Below, piece after piece: positions 32,251 to 40,362 of a DNA stretch of 64,000 bases. Numbering within the stretch: the first letter of the stretch is position 1; each line of letters starts with the position of its first letter. Made by a program: the position numbers and the translations under genes. Source of the stretch: CAYLLN01 sp033762315. Its GTDB lineage: Bacteria > Planctomycetota > Planctomycetia > Pirellulales > Pirellulaceae. The stretch is from NCBI GenBank assembly GCA_033762315.1, contig JANRLS010000143.1, forward strand, positions 1 through 64,000, in the 5' to 3' direction. Under the pieces are notes generated by a model that saw only the letters and a program-made list of their open reading frames with translations, was not told where the DNA came from and did no database searches.

Positions 32251-33618
32251 ATGTTCACCTCTCTCTCGCGCCGCGACGTTCTCAAATCGGCTTCGTGTGG
32301 CTTTGGCTATCTCGCCTTGGCGGGACTGGCGGCCGAGCAAGCTCGGGGCGAGGCCTATGTCAATCCGCTCGCGCCCAAAGTGGCGCACTTCACCCCGCGG
32401 GCCAAACGGGTGATCTTCGCCTGCATGCAAGGGGCTCCGTCGCACGTCGATATGTTCGACTACAAGCCCGGCCTGACCAAGGACGAAGGGAAAGAGCATC
32501 CCGATTTCAAAGGGCGCAAGCTGATGCCCTCCCCCTTTAAGTTTCAGGAATTCGGCAGCGGCGGGCCGACGATTTCCGAACTGCTCCCCCAATTGTCCGA
32601 ACATGCCGAGAAGCTATGCGTCGTTAACAGCATGTGGACCGACGTGCCGAACCATCCGCAAGCGTTCCTCATGCTGCACACCGGGGAGTTTCGCTTCGCC
32701 CGCCCCAGCATGGGCTCGTGGGTGCTCTATGGCTTGGGGACCGAGAATCAAAACCTCCCCGGATTCGTCACGATCGCCCCGCAGCAGAATGTCGGCGGAG
32801 CGCAGAACTATTCGAGCGGTTTCTTGCCGGCGATCTATCAGGGAACGGCCATCAACCAGGTGACCGGTGGTTCGCCCATCGGCAACATCACTTCGTCGCA
32901 TCTCCCCGGCAATTTGCAGCGCCAGCAACTCGATCTGGTGCAGGCTCTCAATCGCGATTTGTTGGCCAAGAAAGAAGTCAACGCGGAACTGGAGGGGGTG
33001 ATTGAGTCTTACGAGCTCGCGTTCCGGATGCAAGATGCCCTGCCCGAAGTGCTCGATCTGAAGACCGAATCACAGGCAACGCTTGACATGTACGGCATCG
33101 GCAAGGGACCAGCCGACAACTTCGGCCGCCAATGCCTGATGGCCCGCCGCCTGGCCGAATCGGGGGTTCGCTTCATCGAGATCAGCAAGGGGGGCTGGGA
33201 CCAGCACAACGGCCTGCGGGCCCAGCTTAAAAACAATTGCACCGCCATCGATCAGCCCTTGGCCGCGTTACTGAAAGACCTGGAGCAGCGCGACATGCTG
33301 AAAGACACGCTCGTGCTGTGGGGGGGCGAATTCGGCCGCACGCCGCACGTCAAGCAGCAAGACGGCCGCGACCACAACGGCACCGCCTATAGCATGTGGC
33401 TGGCCGGCGGCGGCGTGAAAGGGGGCCTGCGCTACGGCGCGAGCGACGAGCACGGCATCAAGGCGGTCGAAAACAAGATGCACCCGCACGACCTGCAAGC
33501 CACGATTCTGCATCTCTTGGGTCTCGACCACGAAAAGCTGACCTATCGTTACGGCGGTCGCGACTACAAGCTGACCAGCGTCGGCGGGGCGCGAGTCGTT
33601 GAAGACATCCTCGTATAG
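32251..33618 (+). CDS. DUF1501 protein with Tat signal
   Basis: A 455-residue protein. The twin-arginine signal SRRDVLKSASCGFGYLALAGLAA (Arg-Arg at about residues 7-8) implies folded export. The body has AKRVIFACMQGAPSHVDMFDYKPGL, SELLPQLSEHAEKLCVVNSM, NVGGAQNYSSGFLPAIYQGTAI, and near the end GGEFGRTPHVKQQDGRDHNGTAYSMWLAGGGVKGG and MHPHDLQATILHLLGLDHEKL. These are DUF1501 signatures; the fold resembles sulfatases and alkaline phosphatases. The AAGGAG ribosome site supports the ATG at 32251. It is the usual partner of the DUF1549 protein encoded just upstream. Function unknown. Confidence 0.93.
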   Translation: MFTSLSRRDVLKSASCGFGYLALAGLAAEQARGEAYVNPLAPKVAHFTPRAKRVIFACMQGAPSHVDMFDYKPGLTKDEGKEHPDFKGRKLMPSPFKFQEFGSGGPTISELLPQLSEHAEKLCVVNSMWTDVPNHPQAFLMLHTGEFRFARPSMGSWVLYGLGTENQNLPGFVTIAPQQNVGGAQNYSSGFLPAIYQGTAINQVTGGSPIGNITSSHLPGNLQRQQLDLVQALNRDLLAKKEVNAELEGVIESYELAFRMQDALPEVLDLKTESQATLDMYGIGKGPADNFGRQCLMARRLAESGVRFIEISKGGWDQHNGLRAQLKNNCTAIDQPLAALLKDLEQRDMLKDTLVLWGGEFGRTPHVKQQDGRDHNGTAYSMWLAGGGVKGGLRYGASDEHGIKAVENKMHPHDLQATILHLLGLDHEKLTYRYGGRDYKLTSVGGARVVEDILV

Positions 33619-33642
33619 TAGCGCCGAGCCGCGGCCCGCTCG

Positions 33643-34566
33643 CTATCCCACTTTGGCCGCCAGCCGCAAGGCTTCGGCCCGCATTAGCAATTCGACCTCC
33701 CACCCTTCATGCCGGATGCGGAGGTCGAGATAGCTGAGGAAGTGGACGACCGAGAGATACGCCACCACCAGCCACAAGCAGGCAGGATAGACGATCACCA
33801 GGTCGTGCCACTGCGCGTTCCAAATCAGCCCTTCCTCGGGATCGATCGTAAAAATCCACTGGCTGGCGAGCACGCCGATCATCGTCCAAGCGGTGAAGAG
33901 CGCGAGAGCCACCAGCAACAGGACGATCATCGCGCCGCCGATCCAGCGGACGAACAGATCGCTGGAACTGGGAGCATGCAAATGGGCGCTCCGCCGCCCC
34001 ATCGTGATGACGTTGGGATTCTTCGACCGGAGCGGGTTCTTTTCGAGCAGCACGATCTCGGTGATGAACGGCCGAAAGGCCCGCAGTCCCATCGCCCAAA
34101 TCACCAGCACCGCCATCAAGAATCCTTCGGTTCCCTGGTTGAAGGCAAAGCGGTCGGCGGCCAGGTAGATCAGCCACGCCGGCAAAACGCCGCGTAGCAA
34201 AACGACGCACAACAACCACTGCGGCGAGAGCTTGAGCACGTCGGCCAGCACTTGCCGCAGCGTGCGCTTCTCGAGAAAAACCGCCGGACCCAGGAAAGCG
34301 ATGACGAGCAAACTGGCGAGCGGCGCCTCCAGAAAGATCAGCATCGTCATCGCGAACAGGTAGCGCACGCCGGGGGCATCGGTTTCGTAGTCGCTGCTCG
34401 CCATCCAGCCGACCAGAAAGTGATTCAGCATCGCCAGCGGCAAAATCGCCAGCAGCGACCCGGCGAGCCAGGGCCAGGCGAATTCGCGCGTCACGTGCAG
34501 CGCGAGATCGAAGATGTCGAGCAGGCCGCGTTCGCGAACGGCGATGCGAGTGCTGTCGAGTTGCAT
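33643..34566 (-). CDS. Polytopic membrane protein in ATP-grasp/P450 operon
   Basis: A 307-residue integral membrane protein with about six hydrophobic segments: WLAGSLLAILPLAMLNHFLVGW, YLFAMTMLIFLEAPLASLLVIAFLG, QWLLCVVLLRGVLPAWLIYLAA, FLMAVLVIWAMGL, MIVLLLVALALFTAWTMIGVLA and LVIVYPACLWLVVAYLSVVHFLSYLDL. I do not recognise a transporter family; similar proteins are annotated as hypothetical in planctomycetes. It is the last gene of the minus-strand run and starts 30 bases after the ATP-grasp/GNAT gene's stop. It could export the product made by the upstream genes, but this is only context. Confidence 0.75.
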   Translation of the reverse strand: MQLDSTRIAVRERGLLDIFDLALHVTREFAWPWLAGSLLAILPLAMLNHFLVGWMASSDYETDAPGVRYLFAMTMLIFLEAPLASLLVIAFLGPAVFLEKRTLRQVLADVLKLSPQWLLCVVLLRGVLPAWLIYLAADRFAFNQGTEGFLMAVLVIWAMGLRAFRPFITEIVLLEKNPLRSKNPNVITMGRRSAHLHAPSSSDLFVRWIGGAMIVLLLVALALFTAWTMIGVLASQWIFTIDPEEGLIWNAQWHDLVIVYPACLWLVVAYLSVVHFLSYLDLRIRHEGWEVELLMRAEALRLAAKVG

Positions 34567-34596
34567 GGGCAGTGGCTCCCGCTTCAGTGTACTCGA

Positions 34597-36171
34597 CTAA
34601 CTCGCGAAGCACTTCACGTAAATCGCCTTGCTGTCGCCGGGGGCATAGAAATCGGCCAGGATCGCTTCCAGCTTGTAGCCGCACCGTTCGTAAAAGCCCC
34701 GCGTCGGCTGGTAGTCGGCCCGGTGCGAGGTTTCGATGTAGAGCCGAGTTCCCTCGGCGGCCATCGCCCGGCGCTCGGCTTCGGCCAGCAGCAGCCGGCC
34801 GATTCCCTGCCCGTGCAGCTTGGGATCGACGGCAATCCAATAGAGATCCCAGCTACTGACCGTCAGCGTGTTGCGGCCGAAGCACGCATAGCCGACCGTC
34901 GAGCGTCCCTGTTGGACAAAGACAAATTCGTAACCCGAGGCCGCCCCTTTTTCCAGGCGCGCCTCCACCAATTCCACCGCGACATCCACCTCGGCCGGGC
35001 GAAACAAGCCGGCGGCATCGACGATCCGCCGCACGGCCTTGGCATCGGTCGGGCGAACTTCCCCCCGCAGCTTGATCGCGGGCTTGCCGACGGTTGAATC
35101 GGCATCCGACGGCGGTTCGTCCGGCTCGCTGGGGGCGGGGGTTGGCGAACTAGCGCCGCGAGCGCTCGACAATAGCGGATCGACCCGCGGCCGCCGGGCA
35201 TCGTCGATAATCCACTCGACCGCCCGCGTCAGCGGCACATTCGCGCGATTCAATGCGGCGGCGAAGCCGGCATCGGGCGAAAGGCAAGGATTGGCGTTGA
35301 CCTCGAGAATGAACGGCCGCCCCTTGGCATCGACTCGAAAATCGACGCGGGCATACCCCCGCAAATCGAAGAGCCGCCAACATTGCACCGCCAAGGTCCG
35401 CAGCCAATCGAGCAGCGGGGCGTCGGCGGGGGGAAAGTCGAATTTTCGCGGCGTTTGCTCGAATTCCAAAGTCCCTTGGGTCCACTTGGCCGCATAACCG
35501 ACGATCCGCGGCTTGCCGGTGGGAAACGCCGAGAAGTCGATCTCCGCCGGCGGGAGCACGTGCGGTTCGTCGCTGCCGGCCACTAGCGAGAGGTTGAACT
35601 CGCGCCCCTCGATGAACCGCTCGGCGAAGCACTCGCGCCCTAGTTGACGCGAGCGGCTGGCGATTTGCTCGACGACGGTGTCCCCCTCGCCGGTGGCGAT
35701 AATCGAATGGTCGTCGAGCCCGACCGAGGCATGCTCCCACACGGCCTTGATGATGTACGGCGGCGGCAGCGTAGTGGCGGGAACATCCCGAATCGTCGCC
35801 CAATCGGCGGTCGGCAGTCCTTCGGCCCGCAGACGCTGCTTGGCCAGGGGTTTGTTGTTCGTCAGATGCTGGGCCGTCGCCGCCGTACCGGTGTAGGGCA
35901 AATCGAGGTCGTCGAGCAACACCGCCGCCAGGTGCGCCAGCCGGTCGGAACCGCCGAGCGATTCGACCAGGTTGAAGGCAAGTGCCGGTCGCTCGTGCGT
36001 CAGCGAATGCTCGATCGCTTCCAGATTGAGCGTGCAAGCGAGCCGGCGGGTGCGATGCCCCAGCTCGCGACAAGCCGCTTCGACCGCCTCGACCTGCACC
36101 AGGACGTCGCGCACCGCCGCGCTATCTTCCGGGGCGACGGCGTTGTGCAGGATGGCGATGTCGAGCGGCAT
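34597..36171 (-). CDS. ATP-grasp ligase fused to GNAT acetyltransferase
   Basis: A 524-residue fusion. The N-terminal part (1-330) is a D-Ala-D-Ala ligase-like ATP-grasp: MPLDIAILHNAV, FNLVESLGGSDRLAHLAAVLLD, NNKPLAKQRLRAEGLPTADW, YIIKAVWEHASVGLDD, CFAERFIEGREFNLSLV, GYARVDFRVDAKGRPFILEVNANPCLSPDAG (metal-binding Glu/Asn). A Pro/Ser/Asp linker (about 340-365) follows. The C-terminal GNAT domain (370-524) has VAVDPKLHGQGIGRLLLAEAERRA-like acetyl-CoA loop (read as IAVDPKLHGQGIGRLLL) and FYERCGYKLEAILADFYAPGDSK. It starts nine bases after the first ATP-grasp gene's stop. It likely joins a carboxylate to an amine and acetylates an amine in the same pathway. Confidence 0.88.
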   Translation of the reverse strand: MPLDIAILHNAVAPEDSAAVRDVLVQVEAVEAACRELGHRTRRLACTLNLEAIEHSLTHERPALAFNLVESLGGSDRLAHLAAVLLDDLDLPYTGTAATAQHLTNNKPLAKQRLRAEGLPTADWATIRDVPATTLPPPYIIKAVWEHASVGLDDHSIIATGEGDTVVEQIASRSRQLGRECFAERFIEGREFNLSLVAGSDEPHVLPPAEIDFSAFPTGKPRIVGYAAKWTQGTLEFEQTPRKFDFPPADAPLLDWLRTLAVQCWRLFDLRGYARVDFRVDAKGRPFILEVNANPCLSPDAGFAAALNRANVPLTRAVEWIIDDARRPRVDPLLSSARGASSPTPAPSEPDEPPSDADSTVGKPAIKLRGEVRPTDAKAVRRIVDAAGLFRPAEVDVAVELVEARLEKGAASGYEFVFVQQGRSTVGYACFGRNTLTVSSWDLYWIAVDPKLHGQGIGRLLLAEAERRAMAAEGTRLYIETSHRADYQPTRGFYERCGYKLEAILADFYAPGDSKAIYVKCFAS

Positions 36172-36180
36172 GGGCGGAAG

Positions 36181-37281
36181 TTACCGGGGGCGATGCTGGT
36201 CGAATTTGTGAGCCTTGGAGCTAGCCGCGATGGCCACGCGCGGCGCGGCGCTGGCGACGATCTGGCCAATTAACTCTACATAGGGTAGTCCAACTTTGGT
36301 CGCCAAAATCGGCAAATCCGAATGTTCGGGATGCAAGCCGGCCAGCGGATTGACCTCCATGAAGCTGGGGACGCCGTCTGGATCGCACCGCAGATCGACT
36401 CGGCCGCCGTCGCGGCAATCGAGCACCCGCCAGGCGGCGAGGGCGGTCACTTCGGCGGACCGCACGGTCGCGTCGCGCTCGGCCGAGACGAGCCGATATT
36501 CGACCAGTTCCTCGCACCGCTCCTTGTTCACATAGGAGTACGCATCGGCCTCGGCACCCGCCAAAAGCAAGATTTCGAGCGTGCCGAGCGGCCGGGCCAG
36601 CTCGCCCGTGCCGGTGATTCCCACCGTGAATTCGCGGCCGGGCAAATACGTCTCGACGAGCACCGGCTGATCATGCCTCGCCAGCAACTGTTGGCAAACC
36701 GTGCGCAGTTGGTCCAGGTTCGCGGCCTTCGATGCCGGCGAGACCCCCTTGCCGGTTCCTTCGGCCACCGGCTTGGCGAAGAGCGGAAAAGGGAGGGTGA
36801 TGCGGTCCACGTCGCCTTCCCGTTCGACTACGGCGAATGCCGGCGTGGGAATGCCCGCCGCGGCGACGACCGTTTTGGTCAGCCCCTTGTGCAGCGTGAG
36901 GGCCATCACCAGCGGATCGGAAAAGGTACAGGCGATGCCATACACCTCCAGAATCGCCGGAATCTGCGCCTCGCGGCTGACACCCGCCAGCCCCTCGGCG
37001 ATGTTGAAGACCAAATCCCAGCGGTCTCCCTGGGCCAGCCGCGAAACCAATTGCCGCGCGTGGCCGATCCGGTCGGTTTGGTGGCCGAGCGCTCGCAGGG
37101 CCGATTCAATCGCCGCCACCGTGTCGGGACGGTCGAACTCGCCGGTCTCCTCGTCCGAGAAGCCCGCCGCCAGATACTCCTGCCGCAGGTCGTAGGTCAA
37201 TCCAATCAGCACGGCGATGCGAGCGCGAGTTACGCGGCTTAGCAGTGGATATTGGCGTCGAAGACTCGGACCCGCTCCCAA
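36181..37281 (-). CDS. D-alanine-D-alanine ligase-like ATP-grasp protein
   Basis: A protein of up to 366 residues. It has RIAVLIGLTYDLRQEYLAAGF, DRPDTVAAIESALRALGH, VFNIAEGLAGVSREAQIPAILEVYGI, LTKTVVAAAGIPTPAFAVV, LFAKPVAEGTGKGVSPASK, VLVETYLPGREFTVGI and GGRVDLRCDPDGVPSFMEVNPLAGLHPEHSDLPILA, all Ddl-like ATP-grasp features. It therefore ligates a carboxylate to an amino group with ATP; the amino-acid substrates are unknown. The start is uncertain: ATG at 37281 overlaps the Dabb gene by 43 bases, and the next usable codon is GTG at 37212, which would remove the first strand. A second, fused ATP-grasp follows directly, suggesting two successive ligations. Confidence 0.85.
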   Translation of the reverse strand: MGAGPSLRRQYPLLSRVTRARIAVLIGLTYDLRQEYLAAGFSDEETGEFDRPDTVAAIESALRALGHQTDRIGHARQLVSRLAQGDRWDLVFNIAEGLAGVSREAQIPAILEVYGIACTFSDPLVMALTLHKGLTKTVVAAAGIPTPAFAVVEREGDVDRITLPFPLFAKPVAEGTGKGVSPASKAANLDQLRTVCQQLLARHDQPVLVETYLPGREFTVGITGTGELARPLGTLEILLLAGAEADAYSYVNKERCEELVEYRLVSAERDATVRSAEVTALAAWRVLDCRDGGRVDLRCDPDGVPSFMEVNPLAGLHPEHSDLPILATKVGLPYVELIGQIVASAAPRVAIAASSKAHKFDQHRPR

Positions 37282-37547
37282 CTCGCCTTGTTTTCGGCGA
37301 TGAACTGCAGGTGCCGGGGGGCCGTTTGATAGGCGTCGTGGGCTTCCCGCGATTCAAACACAAGCTGCAAGGCGACGTCAAAATCAAGCTGGTTGACCGG
37401 CCGGTCCAGGTCGGGCACGACGGTGCCGACCGCGAAGAGCACGGTTCCCGGATGCCCGGTCAAATAGGTGCGGCAGGCGGTGAGCATCTTCTCGATGGCC
37501 TCCGCCGAGCGATCTTTCAGGGTGAAATAGACCATGTGGCCAAGCAT
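37239..37547 (-). CDS. Dabb (stress-responsive A/B barrel) protein
   Basis: A 102-residue ferredoxin-like alpha/beta-barrel protein: MLGHMVYFTLKDRSAEAIEKMLTACRTYLTGHPG, then FAVGTVVPDLDRPVNQLDFDVALQLVFESREAHDAYQTAPRHLQFI. The H-x-V-x-F-x-L..., VNxxDFDVALxxVFxS and AHDxYQ..P.H motifs are the Dabb family. The same fold occurs in plant olivetolic acid cyclase and other small cyclases, as well as in proteins of unknown role. Starts at 37547 or 37535 are possible. It lies between the P450 and the ATP-grasp genes, so it may act on their pathway intermediate; that is inference. Confidence 0.85.
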   Translation of the reverse strand: MLGHMVYFTLKDRSAEAIEKMLTACRTYLTGHPGTVLFAVGTVVPDLDRPVNQLDFDVALQLVFESREAHDAYQTAPRHLQFIAENKASWERVRVFDANIHC

Positions 37548-37654
37548 GGGTGGGGTGCCTCGGCGGTGGGCGATGGGAAGCAATCCCGTGATGATAGCGA
37601 CTCGGCCCACGGCCGGGCAGGCGGCAGGCCGGGGCAAATTGGCCGCCAAATCAA

Positions 37655-38986
37655 TTAACACAGCCGTATTTCGATGGGTTGGCCGGGGCGAAGCGTAATC
37701 GCCGGGAGCAGCTTCACCGGGGGGCGAGTCACTAGCTCGAGCTCGAATTGCTGGGCGACCTGAGCCAGCACGAGAATCGCTTCGAGCATGGCGAAAGTGT
37801 TGCCGATGCAAACCCGTGGGCCGCCGCCAAAGGGAAAATATGCATACTTGGGGAGCCTCGCCGCCAGTCCATCGGCCCAGCGGTCGGGATCGAATTCGTT
37901 GGGGCGTTCGTACCAGCGCCCGTCGCGATGCACGATCCACTGGCTCATGAGCACGTTGGTTCCCGCCGGAATGAAATGCCGACCGATGGTGATGTCCGCT
38001 ACGGGACGCCGGCCAACGACATACGCCGGCGGATAAAGCCGCATCGCCTCGCGAATGACCCGCTCGCACAAGGGAAGCTGAAGTAGATCGGCGGCGGTGG
38101 GAACGCGCCCCCCCAGCACGCCGCGCACTTCCTCCCGCACGCGAGCTTGCCACGCCGGATGCTGGCCAAGCAGATACCAGGTCCAGGCGAGCGTATTGGC
38201 GGTCGTTTCGTGCCCCGCGAGAAACATCGTCATCACTTCGTCGCGGAGTTGCTGGTCCGAGAGTCCCCGTCCGTCGTCTTCGTCGCGGGCCGCCATGAGG
38301 ATCGAAAGAAAATCGCCGCCGCCGATTCCCGCGGCGCGCCGCTCGTCGATCAGCGTTTGTAGCGTCGCGTCGAGCTTGGCGATCGTCCGCCGCAGGCGCA
38401 GATTGCGCGGCGCGGGAAACCAATACGGCAGCGGAATGGAGGCCCCGAAGCGCCCCATCACGTCGATCATCACCTGCTCCAGCTGCTGGCTCAGCTCGCG
38501 GAACCGGCCCGTGATATCGACATCGAGCAAGGCCCGCGCGGCGATGTCCATCGTCAGTTGCAGCATCTCGGCGGCGATGTCGCGCGTTTGCCCGCTTTGC
38601 CAACCCGCCAGCATCCGCTCGGTGGCGGCGGTCATCGTCGGGGCATAGCTTTCGACCCGCGACTTGCTAAACGCGGGCTGCACCAGGCGTCGCTGGCGGA
38701 GCCAATCTTCCCCTTCGTTAATCAAGAGCCCTTTTCCCATCAGGGGCCGCAAGAATTGCAGGGCATAGTTCTTGATGAACCGGCGATTCTCGGCGACCAG
38801 CACCTGCTCGATGTCGTCGGGATGCGAAAGCAACATGCTCCGTCGGTTGGCCGCCCGAAAATAGGCGGCGTCGCCATATTCGCGAAAGCACTGCTCGAAG
38901 AAGCCGAGCATGTCGCTGCGGAGGCGCGGCAAAACACCCACCAGCCAGTGGCCGCGAGGTCCGGGGAAATGGCGAACGGGGGTCAT
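37655..38986 (-). CDS. Cytochrome P450
   Basis: A 443-residue soluble P450 with all core motifs. The I helix has AGHETTANTLAW (oxygen activation Thr). The K helix ExxR is in CERVIREAMRLYPPAYV. The PERF-like region is RPNEFDPDRW. The haem loop FPFGGGPRVCIGNTFAMLEA has axial Cys393. There is no membrane anchor, so it is a bacterial cytoplasmic enzyme needing ferredoxin-type partners, which are not in the window. Sequence style (ARLPKYAYFPFGGGPRVCIG) resembles CYP families that hydroxylate lipids or terpenoids; the substrate is not determinable. It heads a minus-strand run with Dabb, two ATP-grasp ligases and a membrane protein, suggesting tailoring of their product. Confidence 0.95.
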   Translation of the reverse strand: MTPVRHFPGPRGHWLVGVLPRLRSDMLGFFEQCFREYGDAAYFRAANRRSMLLSHPDDIEQVLVAENRRFIKNYALQFLRPLMGKGLLINEGEDWLRQRRLVQPAFSKSRVESYAPTMTAATERMLAGWQSGQTRDIAAEMLQLTMDIAARALLDVDITGRFRELSQQLEQVMIDVMGRFGASIPLPYWFPAPRNLRLRRTIAKLDATLQTLIDERRAAGIGGGDFLSILMAARDEDDGRGLSDQQLRDEVMTMFLAGHETTANTLAWTWYLLGQHPAWQARVREEVRGVLGGRVPTAADLLQLPLCERVIREAMRLYPPAYVVGRRPVADITIGRHFIPAGTNVLMSQWIVHRDGRWYERPNEFDPDRWADGLAARLPKYAYFPFGGGPRVCIGNTFAMLEAILVLAQVAQQFELELVTRPPVKLLPAITLRPGQPIEIRLC

Positions 38987-39036
38987 GCTCTGCCTGGGCT
39001 TGCGGATGCGGTCATTATGCCCGGCCCGCTGCCGAT

Positions 39037-39058
39037 TGATAGCGGCGGGTCGCTATCA
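39037..39058. promoter_or_regulatory. Palindromic operator between P450 and lipoprotein genes
   Basis: TGATAGCG (39037-39044) and CGCTATCA (39051-39058) form perfect eight-base arms around six bases. It lies in the 242-base divergent interval, 51 bases from the P450 start. A CATAAT-like -10 for the P450 lies between the two. A dimeric repressor or activator site is the simplest reading; no matching regulator gene is adjacent. Confidence 0.45.
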
Positions 39059-39228
39059 TCCACAGCGGGGCGGCGCGCGAATTGTTACCGCATTTCATCG
39101 AAGCACGCCCGCTAGCGGACGATTGCTCTTCCACGTCATCGCCAAAATCGCTATAGCTCGCCCCTCTTCTACCCCAGCCGAACTCGCGCAGACCCAGTGC
39201 GCGGCGGCCATTGCAAGACGAGGCCGAG

Positions 39229-40293
39229 ATGGACGGGCGTATTCATGCCTGGTCGGCGGTGCTGACGACGCTGCTTTTGGCGGGTTGCCAAGGGCCGCAG
39301 GTCGCCACGCATATCGACTCGGTCAATGCCGAGTATCGCCAACTGGAAGACTACGTTTATTGCCTGGAAGATGAGAACCTGCGCTTGCAGCAAGAGCTGG
39401 AGCACGCCCAGGCCAATCATCAGCGTGGGCGGTCCGCCGAACCAGCCCGCGGGGGCCTCTTTCGCCGCACACCGCGAACTGAGTCCGCCGAGCCGGCGGG
39501 GCCGAGCGATCCTGGTCTGCCCAACATCGAAATGCCGAATTCGCCCGGCAATACGCCGCCCCGCAGCTCGACTTTGCAAAAGCCCGCGAGCGATGTCCCC
39601 GAAAGCCTCGATCTCGCGCCGCCGAGCGTGGAGCTTCCTGCGCCGAGCGAGCCGGCACCGCTACCGCCGCCGGTGCGCCCGACCGATGGCAAGGTGACGC
39701 ACATCACGCTCAATTCGCTGCTCACTGGCGGAATCGATCTGGATGGCCAGGCGGGGGACGACGGACTGTCGGTCGTGATCGAGCCCCGCAATGCCGCCGA
39801 GCAGCTCGTTCCCGATGCGGGAGCCGTGTCGGTGGTGGTGCTCGATCCTTCGCGGCAAGGAGAGGCGGCTCGCGTAGCTCGCTGGGATTTTGATCTGTCG
39901 GCCACGCGGAGCAAGCTGCAAGCGACAGCCGCTGCGCCTGGAATCACCCTGCAAATGCCGTGGCCGGCCGAGGCACCGAAGAGCACGACGCTGCAGCTGT
40001 TTGTGCGGTACGAATCGCCGGATGGCCGAAAGCTGGAGTCGAGCCGGGAGATTTACATCGCTCCCCTGGGCCAGGCCAGCCAGCGGTGGACGCCGCGCCC
40101 CCCCGAACGCCAGCGATCGGCCGAAGTGGCGCGGGTGCCGGTCGCGGGGGAAGGAAAGCCGGGGTCAGGAGGCAGGAAACACGAGACAGAGAGCGGGAAG
40201 GCTGGAACCCCCAAGCTGCTGGAGCCGCCGCCGGCGCTGTCGGGTGGCGGCGGGGCCAAACCGCCGGCACCGGCCTGGTCGCCCAATCGGTAA
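39229..40293 (+). CDS. Proline-rich lipoprotein, planctomycete-type
   Basis: A 354-residue exported lipoprotein. The signal MDGRIHAWSAVLTTLLLAGCQGPQ ends in a lipobox (LAGC), so Cys is the acylated residue. A short coiled coil follows (VNAEYRQLEDYVYCLEDENLRLQQELEHAQ), then a long disordered Pro/Ser/Ala-rich linker (about 65-150), then a beta-rich domain (THITLNSLLTGGIDLDGQAGDDGLSVVIEPRNA to YESPDGRKLESSREIYI) and another Pro-rich tail. The ATG at 39229 is chosen because GACGAGG precedes it and it keeps the signal compact. No function is known; it may bridge the outer surface and the cell wall. Confidence 0.8.
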   Translation: MDGRIHAWSAVLTTLLLAGCQGPQVATHIDSVNAEYRQLEDYVYCLEDENLRLQQELEHAQANHQRGRSAEPARGGLFRRTPRTESAEPAGPSDPGLPNIEMPNSPGNTPPRSSTLQKPASDVPESLDLAPPSVELPAPSEPAPLPPPVRPTDGKVTHITLNSLLTGGIDLDGQAGDDGLSVVIEPRNAAEQLVPDAGAVSVVVLDPSRQGEAARVARWDFDLSATRSKLQATAAAPGITLQMPWPAEAPKSTTLQLFVRYESPDGRKLESSREIYIAPLGQASQRWTPRPPERQRSAEVARVPVAGEGKPGSGGRKHETESGKAGTPKLLEPPPALSGGGGAKPPAPAWSPNR

Positions 40294-40362
40294 GCTGCCG
40301 GCTGACGACTTTTCCCGCCGCGTGGGCATAATGGTGGTGGCCAATCTGGGGCACCACGCGTC

